A DNA stretch of 64,000 nucleotides from Sphingobium lactosutens (GCF_013393185.1 NZ_QJQX01000054.1:248001-312000); one strand, 5' to 3'; positions 25,175 to 34,861 are shown, counted from the first letter of the stretch. The notes: generated by a model from the sequence alone, not told the origin. Made by a program: numbers and translations.

Positions 25175-26029
25175 TCAAACCCCCGTCGCGCGGGCGAAAT
25201 CGATATAGAGATCGCGCAGCCGTGTCGCGACCGGGCCGGGGGTGCCGTCGCCGATGGGCTGGCCGTCGATCTTCACCACCGACAGGCAGAAGGTCGAGGC
25301 GCTGGTGATGAAGGCTTCCTTGGCGGCGAGCGCTTCGTCCACGGTGAAGGCGCGGCGGATGACGGCAAGGCCGCTCTCCTCCGCCAGCGCGGTCAGCGCC
25401 GAACCGGTGCAGCCCGCCAGCACCGATTGGCTATAGGGGCGGGTGATGATGCCTTCGTCGGTGACGATGAAGGCGGTGGAGGACGCGCCTTCGGTTACGA
25501 CGCCGCCCTCTTCTGTCATCCACGCTTCCTGCGCGCCGGCGTCCTTGGCGCCCTGCTTGGCCATGGCCTGGGCGAGCAGGCCGACGCTCTTGATGTCGCG
25601 GCGCGCCCAGCGCAGGTCGGGCATGGTCGCCACGGCGATGCCGGTTTTCGCGGCGGGCACGTCGACGAAGCTTTTCACCTGCACGAACATGAAGAGGGTC
25701 GGTTGCAGCCCGGCCGGGGCGATGAAGTCGCGGGTCGTGTCGGCGCCGCGGGTGATCTGGAGATAGACCAGACCCTGGGCGAGGTCGTTGCGGGCGACCA
25801 GTTCCTTCTGCGCGGCCTCGATCTGCGCCAGCGTCAGCGGCAGAGCGATGCCGATCGCGGCGGTGGAGCGCTCCAGCCGGGCGAGATGGCTGGCGCTGTC
25901 GACCAGCTTGCCGTCGATCACGGCGGCGACTTCATAGATGCCGTCGGCGAAGAGGAAGCCGCGATCGAGTGGGGAGATGCGGACTTCGTCCAGCGGCAGG
26001 TAGCTGCCGTTCAGATAGGCGACGGACAT
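25175..26029 (-). CDS. D-amino-acid transaminase (PLP class IV)
   Basis: 284-residue aminotransferase class IV enzyme. The PLP lysine is K147 in RRDIKSVG. DRGFLFADGIYEV, LQITRGADTTRDF and the C-terminal TEGASSTAFIVTDEG match D-alanine/D-amino acid aminotransferases more closely than branched-chain ones. It would interconvert D-Ala and 2-oxoglutarate with pyruvate and D-Glu for peptidoglycan precursors. Substrate choice within class IV is hard to predict, so 4-amino-4-deoxychorismate lyase-like activity is not fully excluded. Confidence 0.83.
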   Translation of the reverse strand: MSVAYLNGSYLPLDEVRISPLDRGFLFADGIYEVAAVIDGKLVDSASHLARLERSTAAIGIALPLTLAQIEAAQKELVARNDLAQGLVYLQITRGADTTRDFIAPAGLQPTLFMFVQVKSFVDVPAAKTGIAVATMPDLRWARRDIKSVGLLAQAMAKQGAKDAGAQEAWMTEEGGVVTEGASSTAFIVTDEGIITRPYSQSVLAGCTGSALTALAEESGLAVIRRAFTVDEALAAKEAFITSASTFCLSVVKIDGQPIGDGTPGPVATRLRDLYIDFARATGV

Positions 26030-26546
26030 GGGGCGGAGCGATCCTTAGCGATGGTTTCGGGCGCTGCTTTTGCCGTTCGGGCGGGCGGGGTCAAGCGGGG
26101 CGCAGGGTGATAGGCGACGCAATTTTGGGAATAGGAGGTCATGGTGGGTCACTGCGCCGAAGTTCACAGTGTCGCAGGGAATTTTTGGGGCGCGTTGGGG
26201 AGCGATGTCGGCGGAAATGCGTGGGTGATGCGCGCACAGCGCGCCTGTAACGCGCCGCCCGCGCGCCGCTTGGGTCACTATTGCGCGTCTGTGACGCGTC
26301 ACTTGGGACACGCCGACGCGCCAGTGACGCGCCTCCAGGGTCACGGCTGTTCTGGCGGAGCGCGAGGGGGCGGCTGGGTCATCCCTGAGGGTAGATCAGA
26401 GAAAATCCAACATTGGAAGTTTCATATGCCGGGATCAGGAGTGGTGGAGAGGGGCTTGCAAGTTTCGACCATTCTTGGTCGCTTGACCCGACGAGGAATG
26501 ATCCTCAAACTGGACGCTGCCGATTTGGCGTCACGAGACAGCACTT
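26030..26546. other. 517-bp intergenic region with clustered GTGACGCG elements
   Basis: No convincing gene is present. Both strands carry open frames of 100-160 codons here, but their composition is repetitive. Between 26240 and 26346 the elements GTAACGCG, GGGTCAC, GTGACGCGTCAC and GTGACGCGCC alternate in both orientations. I see no promoter or terminator with certainty. Similar GC-rich GTGACGCG-type stretches are known as spurious coding calls in related genomes, so coding is not proposed. Confidence 0.5.
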
Positions 26547-26951
26547 ATGGCCCGTTCCTATTCGATTGCGTTAGCGGCGTTATGGCTAGTTACTGGGTGC
26601 TCTCAAGCCGATAAAACATATGCCATTGGATGCTCATCGCCGCCTAGCCATTGGGCAGGAAGGCGCATTGCTCATCTTCGTGCAGTCCAACCTATATATG
26701 TCCGCGCGGACGGCTCAGCCCTTTGGAATGAGCGTGTCGTATCAGATGACACGCTCAAACTGTATTTATCCAAAGCCAGCGCCATGGATTCGGAGCCGCA
26801 AATTGTGCTTTCTGTTGCGCCTGCCGCTGCTTGCGAAAGAGTCGATACGGTGCGTTCAATCATGAATGGATCATCGCTTTGTAACGGCCCCCGTTCGCTT
26901 TGCAGCGAAGGTTCAGATTGGAAGCATTGGCCCGAAGACGCCGGGGCATGA
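26547..26951 (+). CDS. Lipoprotein with ExbD/TolR periplasmic-like domain
   Basis: 134 residues. A lipoprotein signal with lipobox LVTGC gives Cys18 as the acylated residue. Residues about 48-107 (IYVRADGSALWNERVVSDDTL and PQIVLSVAPAAACERVDTV) follow the strand-helix pattern of the ExbD/TolR periplasmic domain, without ExbD's transmembrane helix. Four more cysteines (29, 96, 112, 119) could form disulfides. The gene is visibly more AT-rich than its neighbours. It stands alone between two repeat-rich regions. Function unknown; a role near a TonB/Tol-type system is only analogy. Confidence 0.6.
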   Translation: MARSYSIALAALWLVTGCSQADKTYAIGCSSPPSHWAGRRIAHLRAVQPIYVRADGSALWNERVVSDDTLKLYLSKASAMDSEPQIVLSVAPAAACERVDTVRSIMNGSSLCNGPRSLCSEGSDWKHWPEDAGA

Positions 26952-27008
26952 TGTCCGCTTTGCCAACCCAAGAAATTAAAAGCAGACAGTCCGCTTCCCA
27001 CCCCTTTT

Positions 27009-27098
27009 CGTCATTCCCACGAAGGCGGGAACCCATCTCCTGACCTTGCGTCTAGCGCCACGCCCGGGAGATGGATCCCTGCCTCCGCGGGGATGACG
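27009..27098. repeat. CGTCATTCCC...GGGATGACG inverted repeat
   Basis: CGTCATTCCCACGAAGGCGG at the left end pairs with CCTCCGCGGGGATGACG at the right. Inner arms CCCATCTCC and GGGAGATGG also pair. This is the well-known proteobacterial dispersed palindrome type. It lies between the ExbD-like lipoprotein gene and the converging rpoN end. Confidence 0.8.
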
Positions 27099-27172
27099 AT
27101 GTAAAGAAGCCGTTCCCCTTCCATCCGAAACGACCATTTTCGTCGGGGCCGGCCTGCAACGCTCGCCCCCGC

Positions 27173-28699
27173 CTACGCCGCCTTGCCCTTGAGCGCCTTC
27201 TGCCGCCGCCTCTGCACCGACGAGCCTATGCCCATGGCTTCGCGATATTTGGCGACGGTGCGGCGGGCTATGTCCATGCCCTTGGCGCGGAGCAGGTCGA
27301 CCAGCGTGTCGTCGGACAGGATCGCGTGCGGGTCTTCGGCGCCGATCAGCGCCTTGATGTGGCTTTTCACCGCCTCGGCCGAGACGGCGCCGTCGCCGCC
27401 CGCCGCCGCCACGCCGCTGGTGAAGAAATATTTGAGTTCGTAGAGGCCGCGCGGGCAGGACAGATATTTGTTGGAGGTGACGCGGCTGACGGTGGATTCA
27501 TGCATGCCGATGGCGTCGGCCACGGCTTTCAATGTCAGCGGTTTCAGATGCGCCACGCCCTGCTGGAAGAAGGCCTCCTGCTGGCGGAGAATTTCGCTCG
27601 CCACCTTGATGATCGTCTTCTGCCGCTGGTCCAGCGCCTTCACCAGCCAGTTGGCGCTGGCGAGGCAATCCGCGAGCCAGGCCTTGCTGTTCCTGTTCTG
27701 CTTGCCCGTAGAAAGTTCGACATAATAGCTGCGGTTGATGAGGACGCGGGGCAGGGTGGCGCTGTTGATCTCGATCGCCCAGCCTTCGCGGGTGGCGCGC
27801 ACGAACAGGTCGGGCGTCACCGGCGCGGCGCGATCATGCGCGAACCGGAGGCCGGGCTTGGGATCATAGCCGCGCAGTTCGGCGATCATGTCGGCCATAT
27901 CCTCCTCATCCACGCCGCAGATGCGGCGCAGCTGCGGCAGGGCGCCCTTGGCCAGCAGGTCGAGATTGGCGAGCAGCCGCGCCATGCAGGGATCGTGGCG
28001 GTCGGCTTCCTTCGCCTGAAGCGCGAGGCATTCGGACAGCGAGCGGGCGCCGACGCCGGTGGGGTCGAATGTGTGGATGACGCCCAGCACCCGCTCCACG
28101 TCGAACAGGGCGATGTCGAGGGCGTGCGCGGTCGCCAGCAGGTTCGCCTCCAGATAGCCGGCCTCGTCGATCTGGCCGATAAGCTGGCCCGCGACGATCA
28201 GGTCCATGCCCGACAGGGCGGCGCGGGCCTGATCCATCAGATGTTCCTGCAGGCTGATGTCGGGCGCGGCGAAACTGTCGAAGTCGGGGGCTTCGTCGGC
28301 ATAGCCGCCGGACGCCAGGTCCATGCCGCCGCCAGTGCCCATGGCGGACGCCCTGTTGTCATCCAGGCGATCGCCGGGGCCATCGTCGATGAAGGTGTCG
28401 GCGCCATGATCGACGTCGAGCGGGCTGTCCGCGCCACCCAGGCCCTGCGCAATCAGTTCGTCGCTGGCGCCGGTTTCGGCGGCGAGGGTGGGGCGCTCCT
28501 CCGTCCGGTCGATGCCGTCGGGGGCGGGTTGTGTGTCGGTTGCTCCGGTTTCGAGCAGCGGATTCTTTTCCAGTTCGCCCGCGACGAAGGCCTCTATCTC
28601 CAGATTGGAGAGGGTTAGCAGCTTGATCGCCTGCTGGAGCTGGGGCGTCATCACCAGAGACTGGCTCTGGCGTATGTCGAGGCGCGGCCCGAGCGCCAT
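27173..28699 (-). CDS. rpoN: RNA polymerase sigma-54 factor
   Basis: 508-residue alternative sigma factor that directs RNA polymerase to -24/-12 promoters and needs AAA+ activators. N-terminal activator-interacting region I is RQSQSLVMTPQLQQAIKLL (about 9-27), then LEKNPLLE and an acidic linker (about 55-130). The core-binding domain follows, then the helix-turn-helix with MHESTVSRVTSNKY. The RpoN box ARRTVAKYRE lies near the C-terminus. It is downstream of lptB, the usual alphaproteobacterial order. Two -24/-12 promoters are visible in this window (glnK-amtB and prkA). Confidence 0.97.
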   Translation of the reverse strand: MALGPRLDIRQSQSLVMTPQLQQAIKLLTLSNLEIEAFVAGELEKNPLLETGATDTQPAPDGIDRTEERPTLAAETGASDELIAQGLGGADSPLDVDHGADTFIDDGPGDRLDDNRASAMGTGGGMDLASGGYADEAPDFDSFAAPDISLQEHLMDQARAALSGMDLIVAGQLIGQIDEAGYLEANLLATAHALDIALFDVERVLGVIHTFDPTGVGARSLSECLALQAKEADRHDPCMARLLANLDLLAKGALPQLRRICGVDEEDMADMIAELRGYDPKPGLRFAHDRAAPVTPDLFVRATREGWAIEINSATLPRVLINRSYYVELSTGKQNRNSKAWLADCLASANWLVKALDQRQKTIIKVASEILRQQEAFFQQGVAHLKPLTLKAVADAIGMHESTVSRVTSNKYLSCPRGLYELKYFFTSGVAAAGGDGAVSAEAVKSHIKALIGAEDPHAILSDDTLVDLLRAKGMDIARRTVAKYREAMGIGSSVQRRRQKALKGKAA

Positions 28700-28744
28700 T
28701 ATCGCCCGCTCCGATCAGAAAGAAGGGCGCGCGCGGTCTTCATC

Positions 28745-29530
28745 CTACAGCTGAAAATTCTCGCCCAGATAGAGGCGACGGACGTCCGCATTGGCGACCA
28801 GTTCGGTCGGGTTGCCGGCAAATAGCACCTGACCGCCGTAGATGATGCAGGCGCGGTCGACGATTTCCAGCGTCTCGCGGACATTATGGTCGGTGATGAG
28901 GACGCCGATGCCGCGCGTCTTCAAATCCTTCACCAGATCGCGAATGTCGGCGATGGAGAGCGGGTCGATGCCGGCAAAGGGTTCGTCGAGCAGCACGATC
29001 GAGGGATTGGCGGCGAGCGCGCGGGCAATTTCGCAGCGGCGGCGCTCACCGCCCGACAGCGCCATGGCGGATGAATCGCGCAGCCGGGCAAGGCCGAATT
29101 CGTCGAGCAGCTGTTCGAGCCGGGCGGCGCGGGCATCCTTGTCCGGCTCGGCCAGTTCCAGCACCGCGCTGATATTCTGCGCGACGCTCAGCCCCCGGAA
29201 GATCGAGGTTTCCTGTGGGAGATAGCCAAGGCCCAGGATCGAGCGACGATACATGGGGAGACCGGTGATATCCTGCCCGTCGAGCACGATGCGGCCGCGA
29301 TCGGGGCGGACGAGACCCATGACCGAATAGAAGCAGGTCGTCTTGCCCGCGCCGTTCGGGCCGAGCAGGCCGACCACTTCGCCCTTGCCCACGGTCAGCG
29401 ACACGTCCGACAGGACGACGCGCTTGTCATAGCTTTTGGCGATCGAGATGACCGACAGGCCATCGCCCACTTCCTTGGGAGCGGGGGGCTGGGCCGCATT
29501 CGGCCGGTCCGGGGCGGTCACGTCGTGCAT
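28745..29530 (-). CDS. lptB: LPS export ABC transporter ATPase
   Basis: ATPase of the LptB2FG complex that extracts lipopolysaccharide from the inner membrane and drives it across the Lpt bridge. 261 residues. Walker A is GPNGAGKTT, with LSGGERRRCEIARALA as signature and IVLLDEPFAGIDP as Walker B. The start at 29530 is preceded by AAGGAATGACAGG. A further 46 upstream codons are open but unlike LptB. The gap to rpoN is 45 bp. Confidence 0.95.
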   Translation of the reverse strand: MHDVTAPDRPNAAQPPAPKEVGDGLSVISIAKSYDKRVVLSDVSLTVGKGEVVGLLGPNGAGKTTCFYSVMGLVRPDRGRIVLDGQDITGLPMYRRSILGLGYLPQETSIFRGLSVAQNISAVLELAEPDKDARAARLEQLLDEFGLARLRDSSAMALSGGERRRCEIARALAANPSIVLLDEPFAGIDPLSIADIRDLVKDLKTRGIGVLITDHNVRETLEIVDRACIIYGGQVLFAGNPTELVANADVRRLYLGENFQL

Positions 29531-29664
29531 CCTGTCATTCCTTGCGGGCCATTGGCGACACGCGGGGGTAAATTGGCAGCCCGAAGGCGGTTGGCAAGCT
29601 TTGTGCATGCTAATGCCGTGGGAGCAAGGAGAAAATGGGTGGGCTGTGGTTGCGGCGGGGCGCC

Positions 29665-30138
29665 TCACCGAACCGGCAGGGCGGTTTCATATTTGGTGGT
29701 GGAGAGCGCGAATTGGGAGGAGGCGCCCGCGACCGAGGGATGTTTGAGCAGGGTGCGCATCAGGAAATGCTCATAGTCCGCGACGTCCGAGGCAACGACG
29801 CGGAGCAGATAGTCCCACTCGCCCGACATGGAATAGCATTCCATCACCTGCGCGTGGCCGCGCACGAAATCCTCGAACGCGGCGATCGCTTCGCCGGAAA
29901 ATTCCTTCATGCGGACATGGCAGAGCACGGTGACGCCCTGGCCGAGGCCGCGCGGATCGGCGAGCCAGACGGCGCGGCGGAGGATGCCCTGGTCCTGGAG
30001 CGCGCGGACGCGTCGCCAGCAGGAGGGGCCGGTGCTGCCGACCCGTTCGGCCAGGTCGGCATTGCTGAGCGTGGCGTCGCGCTGAAGCTCGGTCAGGATG
30101 CGGCGGTCGAGCGGGTCCAGGGTGAGAAGATCGGTCAT
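29665..30138 (-). CDS. Lrp/AsnC family transcriptional regulator
   Basis: 157-residue feast/famine regulator. The N-terminal helix-turn-helix (LDRRILTELQRDATLSNADLAERVG, split at the DATLSN turn) is followed by the ligand-binding RAM domain (GEWDYLLRVVASDVADYEHFL). It is divergent from phhA with a 95-bp intergenic region holding a palindrome, so it is a good candidate regulator of phenylalanine/tyrosine catabolism. The ligand is probably an aromatic amino acid, by inference. Confidence 0.9.
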   Translation of the reverse strand: MTDLLTLDPLDRRILTELQRDATLSNADLAERVGSTGPSCWRRVRALQDQGILRRAVWLADPRGLGQGVTVLCHVRMKEFSGEAIAAFEDFVRGHAQVMECYSMSGEWDYLLRVVASDVADYEHFLMRTLLKHPSVAGASSQFALSTTKYETALPVR

Positions 30139-30166
30139 GAAATCAGTATATCATGAAAAATATAGT

Positions 30167-30185
30167 CGATCATCAGGCATGATCG
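30167..30185. promoter_or_regulatory. Palindrome between lrp-type gene and phhA
   Basis: CGATCAT-CAGGC-ATGATCG has perfect 7-bp arms and lies midway between the two divergent start codons. A second inverted pair, ATGAAA (30153-30158) and TTTCAT (30186-30191), flanks it. Lrp-family proteins bind such AT-rich dyads, so it may be the regulator's operator. Confidence 0.55.
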
Positions 30186-30233
30186 TTTCATTTTGAAAAG
30201 CATTTTCGCGGATTCTTTGCGACCATCGCCCGC

Positions 30234-31103
30234 ATGGAGAAGGACGCCGCTATTCGTCCCGCCCATGCGGCGGAAGACTGGACGATCCCGCAGGACTGGG
30301 ACCGCTATGATGCGGCCGACCATGCCATGTGGGACCGGCTGTTCGAGCGGCAGTCGCGCATGCTGGAGGGGCGGGTCGTGCCCGAATTCCTTGCCGGTCT
30401 TGACATATTGCGGATGGACCGGCCGGGCATCCCCGATTTTCGGGCGCTCAACGCGCGGCTGACGGCGGCGACCGGCTGGCAGGTGGTCGCGGTGCCGGGG
30501 CTGGTGCCCGACCGGCTGTTCTTCGATCATCTCGCCAATCGCCGCTTTCCCGCCGGGCGCTTCATCCGCACGCCCGAACAGGAAGATTATCTGGAGGAGC
30601 CGGATATCTTCCACGACGTGTTCGGCCATGTGCCCTTGCTCGCGAACCCGGTCTTTGCCGATTATATGGAAGCCTATGGGCGCGGCGGGCTGCGTGCGGA
30701 CGGGCTGGGCGCGATCGAGAAGCTGGCGCGGCTTTATTGGTATACGGTCGAGTTCGGGCTGATCGACACGGCGGAGGGGCTGCGGCTCTATGGCGCGGGA
30801 ATCGTGTCGTCCAACGCCGAATCGCATTTCGCGCTGGAAGACCCATCACCCAACCGGATCGGCTTCGACCTGCGGCGGATCATGCGCACGCGATACAAGA
30901 TCGACGATTTCCAGCAGAGCTATTTCGTCATCGACAGTTTCGAGCATCTGCTGGCGCAGACTACGGGGACCGACTTTGCGCCGCTTTATGCCGAGCTGGC
31001 CGGGCTGCCCGATCTCGACACCGACACCATCCTGCCGGGCGACCGCGTGCTGACGCGCGGCACCCAGGCCTATGCGAACAAGAAGGAAGAGGAAGTTTCA
31101 TGA
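30234..31103 (+). CDS. phhA: Phenylalanine 4-monooxygenase
   Basis: Pterin- and non-heme-iron-dependent hydroxylase making L-tyrosine from L-phenylalanine. 289 residues. The iron ligands are H127 and H132 in IFHDVFGHVP and E173 in YWYTVEFGL. The N-terminal MEKDAAIRPA start and the length fit bacterial enzymes, which lack the regulatory domain of animal ones. Its TGA overlaps the hppD ATG. First gene of phhA-hppD-hmgA-fahA. A pterin-4a-carbinolamine dehydratase (phhB) is not present in the window. Confidence 0.96.
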   Translation: MEKDAAIRPAHAAEDWTIPQDWDRYDAADHAMWDRLFERQSRMLEGRVVPEFLAGLDILRMDRPGIPDFRALNARLTAATGWQVVAVPGLVPDRLFFDHLANRRFPAGRFIRTPEQEDYLEEPDIFHDVFGHVPLLANPVFADYMEAYGRGGLRADGLGAIEKLARLYWYTVEFGLIDTAEGLRLYGAGIVSSNAESHFALEDPSPNRIGFDLRRIMRTRYKIDDFQQSYFVIDSFEHLLAQTTGTDFAPLYAELAGLPDLDTDTILPGDRVLTRGTQAYANKKEEEVS

Positions 31104-32137
31104 CCGTCGCGGAAAACCCCCTGGGCCTGAACGGCTTCGAGTTCGTCGAGTTCACCTCGCCCGACCCGGAGGCGATGGCGGCGCAGTTTATGGCGCTGGG
31201 CTTCACCCCGACGCACCGCCATCCGAGCAAGAATATCACCCGCTTCAAGCAGGGGCGGATCAACCTGATGCTGAACCGCGACGATGCGGGTCGGGTCGCG
31301 GCGTTCCGTGGCGTGCACGGGCCGTCGGCGAGCGCGATGGCGTTCCGTGTTGCGGACCCGGAAGCGGCATTGAAATGGGCGCTCGCGAATGGCGGCAAGG
31401 CGACCGAGGAGGATGACACCGTCATCGAGGGGATCGGCGGCGCCTATCTCTATTTCATCGAGGATGGCGCGGACCTCTATGCCGACTGGGCCGAGTTCCC
31501 CGGCTGGCGGGAGCAGGAAGCGGCGAACGCTGTCGGCCTCGACCTGCTGGATCACCTCACGCACAATGTCCGGCGCGGGCAGATGCGGGTGTGGAGCGAA
31601 TTCTACCGCACCCTGTTCGGCTTCGAGGAGCAGAAATTCTTCGACATCAAGGGCAAGGCGACGGGCCTGACCAGCCAGGCGATGATCGCGCCCGACAAGG
31701 CGATCCGCATCCCGCTGAACGAGAGCCAGGACGACAAGAGCCAGATCGAGGAATTCATCCGCGACTATCATGGCGAGGGCATCCAGCATCTCGCGCTGAC
31801 TACCGACAATATCTACGACACGGTCGAGCGGCTGCGGGCGCGGGGCGTGCGGTTGCAGGACACGATCGAAACCTATTATGAACTGGTCGACAAGCGCGTG
31901 CCCGGCCATGGCGAGGATCTGGAGCGGCTCAAGAAGAACCGCATCCTGATCGACGGCGATGTCGAGCAGGAGGGGATTTTGCTCCAGATCTTTACCGAGA
32001 ATATGTTCGGGCCGATCTTCTTCGAGATCATCCAGCGCAAGGGCAATGAGGGCTTTGGCAACGGCAATTTCCAGGCGCTGTTCGAGAGCATCGAACTGGA
32101 CCAGATCCGGCGCGGCGTCGTGAAGGTGGATGCGTAA
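31100..32137 (+). CDS. hppD: 4-hydroxyphenylpyruvate dioxygenase
   Basis: Converts 4-hydroxyphenylpyruvate to homogentisate with O2 and Fe(II). 345 residues with two vicinal-oxygen-chelate domains. Iron ligands are in [21 protein letters not shown] and [16 protein letters not shown]. The start codon overlaps the phhA stop (ATGA). The open frame upstream lies inside phhA and is not used. An aromatic aminotransferase to produce the substrate is not in the cluster. Confidence 0.95.
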   Translation: MTVAENPLGLNGFEFVEFTSPDPEAMAAQFMALGFTPTHRHPSKNITRFKQGRINLMLNRDDAGRVAAFRGVHGPSASAMAFRVADPEAALKWALANGGKATEEDDTVIEGIGGAYLYFIEDGADLYADWAEFPGWREQEAANAVGLDLLDHLTHNVRRGQMRVWSEFYRTLFGFEEQKFFDIKGKATGLTSQAMIAPDKAIRIPLNESQDDKSQIEEFIRDYHGEGIQHLALTTDNIYDTVERLRARGVRLQDTIETYYELVDKRVPGHGEDLERLKKNRILIDGDVEQEGILLQIFTENMFGPIFFEIIQRKGNEGFGNGNFQALFESIELDQIRRGVVKVDA

Positions 32138-32150
32138 GGAAGGAGGCGGG

Positions 32151-33440
32151 ATGAATTATCTGCCCGGTTTCGCCAATCATCATGCGAGCGAGGCGGTGGC
32201 GGGCGCCTTGCCGCAGGGCCGCAATTCGCCGCAGCAGCCCGCCTTTGGCCTTTATGCCGAGCAGCTGTCGGGCACGGCCTTCACCGCGCCGCGTGCAGAG
32301 AACCGGCGCAGCTGGCTCTACCGGATGCGGCCGAGCGCGGGGCATCCGCCGTTCCGGCCCTATGGTGCCGAGACGCTGATCCGGTCGGGGCCGTTCGGGG
32401 ACGTTCCGCCCTCGCCCAACCGGCTGCGCTGGAACCCGCTGCCCGACGCGGCGGGGGAGGGCGTGGATTTTATCGACGGGCTGGTGACGGTCGCGGGCAA
32501 TGGCGATGTGGCGGCGGGCGTGGGCTGCGCCGTGCATCTCTATGCCGCGCGCCGGTCGATGGTCGATCGCGCCTTCTTTTCCGCCGATGGCGAGATGCTG
32601 ATCCTGCCGCAGCAGGGCGCGCTGCGCATCGTCACGGAGATGGGCGTGATGGATGTTGCGCCCTTGCAGGTGGCGCTGGTGCCGCGCGGGGTACGCTTCC
32701 GGGTCGAACTGCCCGATGGCGCGGCGAGGGGCTATGTCTGCGAAAATTACGGGGCGCTGCTGCGTCTGCCCGAACTGGGACCGATCGGGTCGAACGGGCT
32801 TGCCAATGCGCGCGATTTCGAGACGCCGGTGGCGGCGTTCGAGGATGTCGAGCGGCCGACGCAGTTGGTGCAGAAATTTATGGGCCGCCTGTGGGAGAGC
32901 GAGATCGGCCATAGCCCGTTCGACGTGGTGGCCTGGCACGGCACTCTCGCGCCATGGCGCTACGACCTGACCCGGTTCAACGTGATGGGGACGGTGAGCT
33001 ACGATCATCCCGACCCGTCCATCTTCACCGTGCTGACCAGTCCCAGCGATACACCCGGCACCGCGAACGCCGATTTCGTCATCTTCCCGCCGCGCTGGAT
33101 GGTGGCGGAGGAGACGTTCCGGCCGCCCTGGTTCCATCGCAATATCATGAGCGAATATATGGGACTGCTCCACGGCGCCTATGACGCCAAGGCGGGCGGC
33201 TTTGCGCCGGGGGGCGGGAGTCTGCACAATATGATGGGCGCGCATGGGCCGGACGTGGACAGCTGGGGCAAGGCGAGCGCGGCGGCGCTGGCGCCGCAGA
33301 AGATAGAGGAGACGATGGCCTTCATGATCGAGAGCCGATACCCCTTCCACCCGACCCGCTGGGCGATGGAGACGCCGTTGTTGCAGGACGATTATGACGA
33401 TTGCTGGCAGGGCTTTCCCAAGGCGGAGCTGCCGCGATGA
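32151..33440 (+). CDS. hmgA: Homogentisate 1,2-dioxygenase
   Basis: Opens the ring of homogentisate to maleylacetoacetate. 429 residues. The N-terminus [13 protein letters not shown] is diagnostic. Fe(II) ligands lie in [19 protein letters not shown] and SEYMGLLHG, and [15 protein letters not shown] is near the C-terminus. AAGGAAGGAGGCGGG precedes ATG 32151. A seven-codon upstream extension is unlikely. Its stop overlaps the fahA start. Confidence 0.96.
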   Translation: MNYLPGFANHHASEAVAGALPQGRNSPQQPAFGLYAEQLSGTAFTAPRAENRRSWLYRMRPSAGHPPFRPYGAETLIRSGPFGDVPPSPNRLRWNPLPDAAGEGVDFIDGLVTVAGNGDVAAGVGCAVHLYAARRSMVDRAFFSADGEMLILPQQGALRIVTEMGVMDVAPLQVALVPRGVRFRVELPDGAARGYVCENYGALLRLPELGPIGSNGLANARDFETPVAAFEDVERPTQLVQKFMGRLWESEIGHSPFDVVAWHGTLAPWRYDLTRFNVMGTVSYDHPDPSIFTVLTSPSDTPGTANADFVIFPPRWMVAEETFRPPWFHRNIMSEYMGLLHGAYDAKAGGFAPGGGSLHNMMGAHGPDVDSWGKASAAALAPQKIEETMAFMIESRYPFHPTRWAMETPLLQDDYDDCWQGFPKAELPR

Positions 33441-34753
33441 GCTGGTGGAGTGTGGACGCGACGCATGACCCGGAGCGCGCCAGCTGGGTCGAGAGCGCGC
33501 AGGGGCATGGCGATTTTCCGGTGCAGAACCTGCCCTTCGGCATCTTCTCGATCGAGGGCGGGCATCCGCGCGCGGGCGTGGCGATCGGCGACAAGATACT
33601 GGACCTGTTCGCCTGCGCCAGCGCGGAGCTGTTGCTGGCGGACGTGGCGCCGCTCTGCGCCGGGGAGACATTGAATGCGCTGATGGCGCTGCCGGGGGAG
33701 GCGCGGCGCGCGCTGCGGCATCGGCTGAGCGATCTTCTGTCCGATCCGGCGCATCGGGCGCGGGTGGAGCCGATGCTGCTGGATGCGGCGGACTGCGTGA
33801 TGCACCTGCCCGCGCGGATCGGCGATTATAGCGACTTCTATGTCGGCATTCACCACGCCAATAATATCGGCCGCCAGTTCCGGCCCGACAATCCGCTGCT
33901 GCCCAATTATAAATATGTGCCGATCGGCTATCATGGCCGGGCGTCGTCGGTGCGGCCGTCGGGCGAGCCGCTGGTGCGGCCATGGGGACAGCGCAAGCCG
34001 CCCGAAGCTGATGCACCGGTCTTCGGTCCGTCGGCGCGGCTCGACTATGAGCTGGAACTGGGCGTGTGGGTGGGGCCGGGCAATGACCTTGGCACGCCGA
34101 TTCCGATCGGGGCGGCGGCGGAGCATATCGCCGGCTTCTGCCTGCTCAACGACTGGTCGGCGCGCGATTTCCAGGCGTGGGAATATCAGCCGCTGGGGCC
34201 GTTTCTGGCGAAGAATTTCCAGTCGACCGTCTCGCCCTGGGTGGTGACGCCCGAAGCGCTCGCGCCCTTCCGCATCGCCCAGCCGGCGCGGCCGCAGGGC
34301 GATCCCGCGCCGCTGCCTTATCTGCACGATGGCGACGATCAGGCCCATGGCGCGCTGGGGCTGGTGCTGGAGGTTGACCTGACCAGCGCGGCAATGCGGG
34401 CGGCGGGGCATGCCCCGCTGCGGCTGAGCCGGGGACCGGCGAGCAACATGTATTGGACGGTGCAGCAGATCGTGACCCACCATGCGTCCAATGGCTGCAA
34501 CCTCCAGCCCGGCGATCTGCTCGGCACCGGCACCATTTCCGCGCCGGAGCGCGAGGGCTATGGTAGCCTGATGGAACTGAGCAGCGGCGGGCGCGACCCG
34601 ATCGCGCTGCCGGGCGGGGAGGTGCGCACCTTCCTGGAGGATGGCGACGAGGTGACGCTGCGCGCGCGTGGCGAGGCGGCGGGCGCGGTGCCGATAGGCT
34701 TTGGCGCATGTCAGGCGCGGGTCTTGGCGGCGCGGTGGGCTGAATCTGGGTGA
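33437..34753 (+). CDS. fahA: Fumarylacetoacetase
   Basis: Final enzyme of tyrosine catabolism, cleaving fumarylacetoacetate to fumarate and acetoacetate. 438 residues. Motifs: NLPFGIFS near the N-terminus, [34 protein letters not shown] and TVSPWVV. The metal-binding region is [11 protein letters not shown], as in the C-terminal domain. ATGA overlap with hmgA. The intermediate isomerase (maleylacetoacetate isomerase, a GST-family protein) is absent here. Confidence 0.95.
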   Translation: MSWWSVDATHDPERASWVESAQGHGDFPVQNLPFGIFSIEGGHPRAGVAIGDKILDLFACASAELLLADVAPLCAGETLNALMALPGEARRALRHRLSDLLSDPAHRARVEPMLLDAADCVMHLPARIGDYSDFYVGIHHANNIGRQFRPDNPLLPNYKYVPIGYHGRASSVRPSGEPLVRPWGQRKPPEADAPVFGPSARLDYELELGVWVGPGNDLGTPIPIGAAAEHIAGFCLLNDWSARDFQAWEYQPLGPFLAKNFQSTVSPWVVTPEALAPFRIAQPARPQGDPAPLPYLHDGDDQAHGALGLVLEVDLTSAAMRAAGHAPLRLSRGPASNMYWTVQQIVTHHASNGCNLQPGDLLGTGTISAPEREGYGSLMELSSGGRDPIALPGGEVRTFLEDGDEVTLRARGEAAGAVPIGFGACQARVLAARWAESG

Positions 34754-34834
34754 CGGAAGAAGAAGCAAACTTCCTCCACCTTCTTAAAGCGAGGTCGGTC
34801 CAAGGGGCGAGACGCGGATAGCGTAGCGCTTCCT

Positions 34835-34861
34835 GTTTCTCGACAAGCTCGGAACGAACGG
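34835..34861. repeat. Partial copy of the CGAACGG palindromic repeat
   Basis: TTTCTCGACAAGCTCGGAAC followed by GAACGG is half of the palindrome seen at 906-967 and 17960-18083. It lies in the 245-bp space behind fahA that otherwise shows no gene. Confidence 0.5.

Noticed and set aside
26045..26614. Two open frames, one on each strand
   Set aside because: Repetitive, no ribosome-binding sites or family features, and made from the GTGACGCG cluster.
32028..34016. 662-codon reverse-strand frame under hmgA and fahA
   Set aside because: Low-complexity Arg/Pro-rich translation opposite two well-recognised enzymes.
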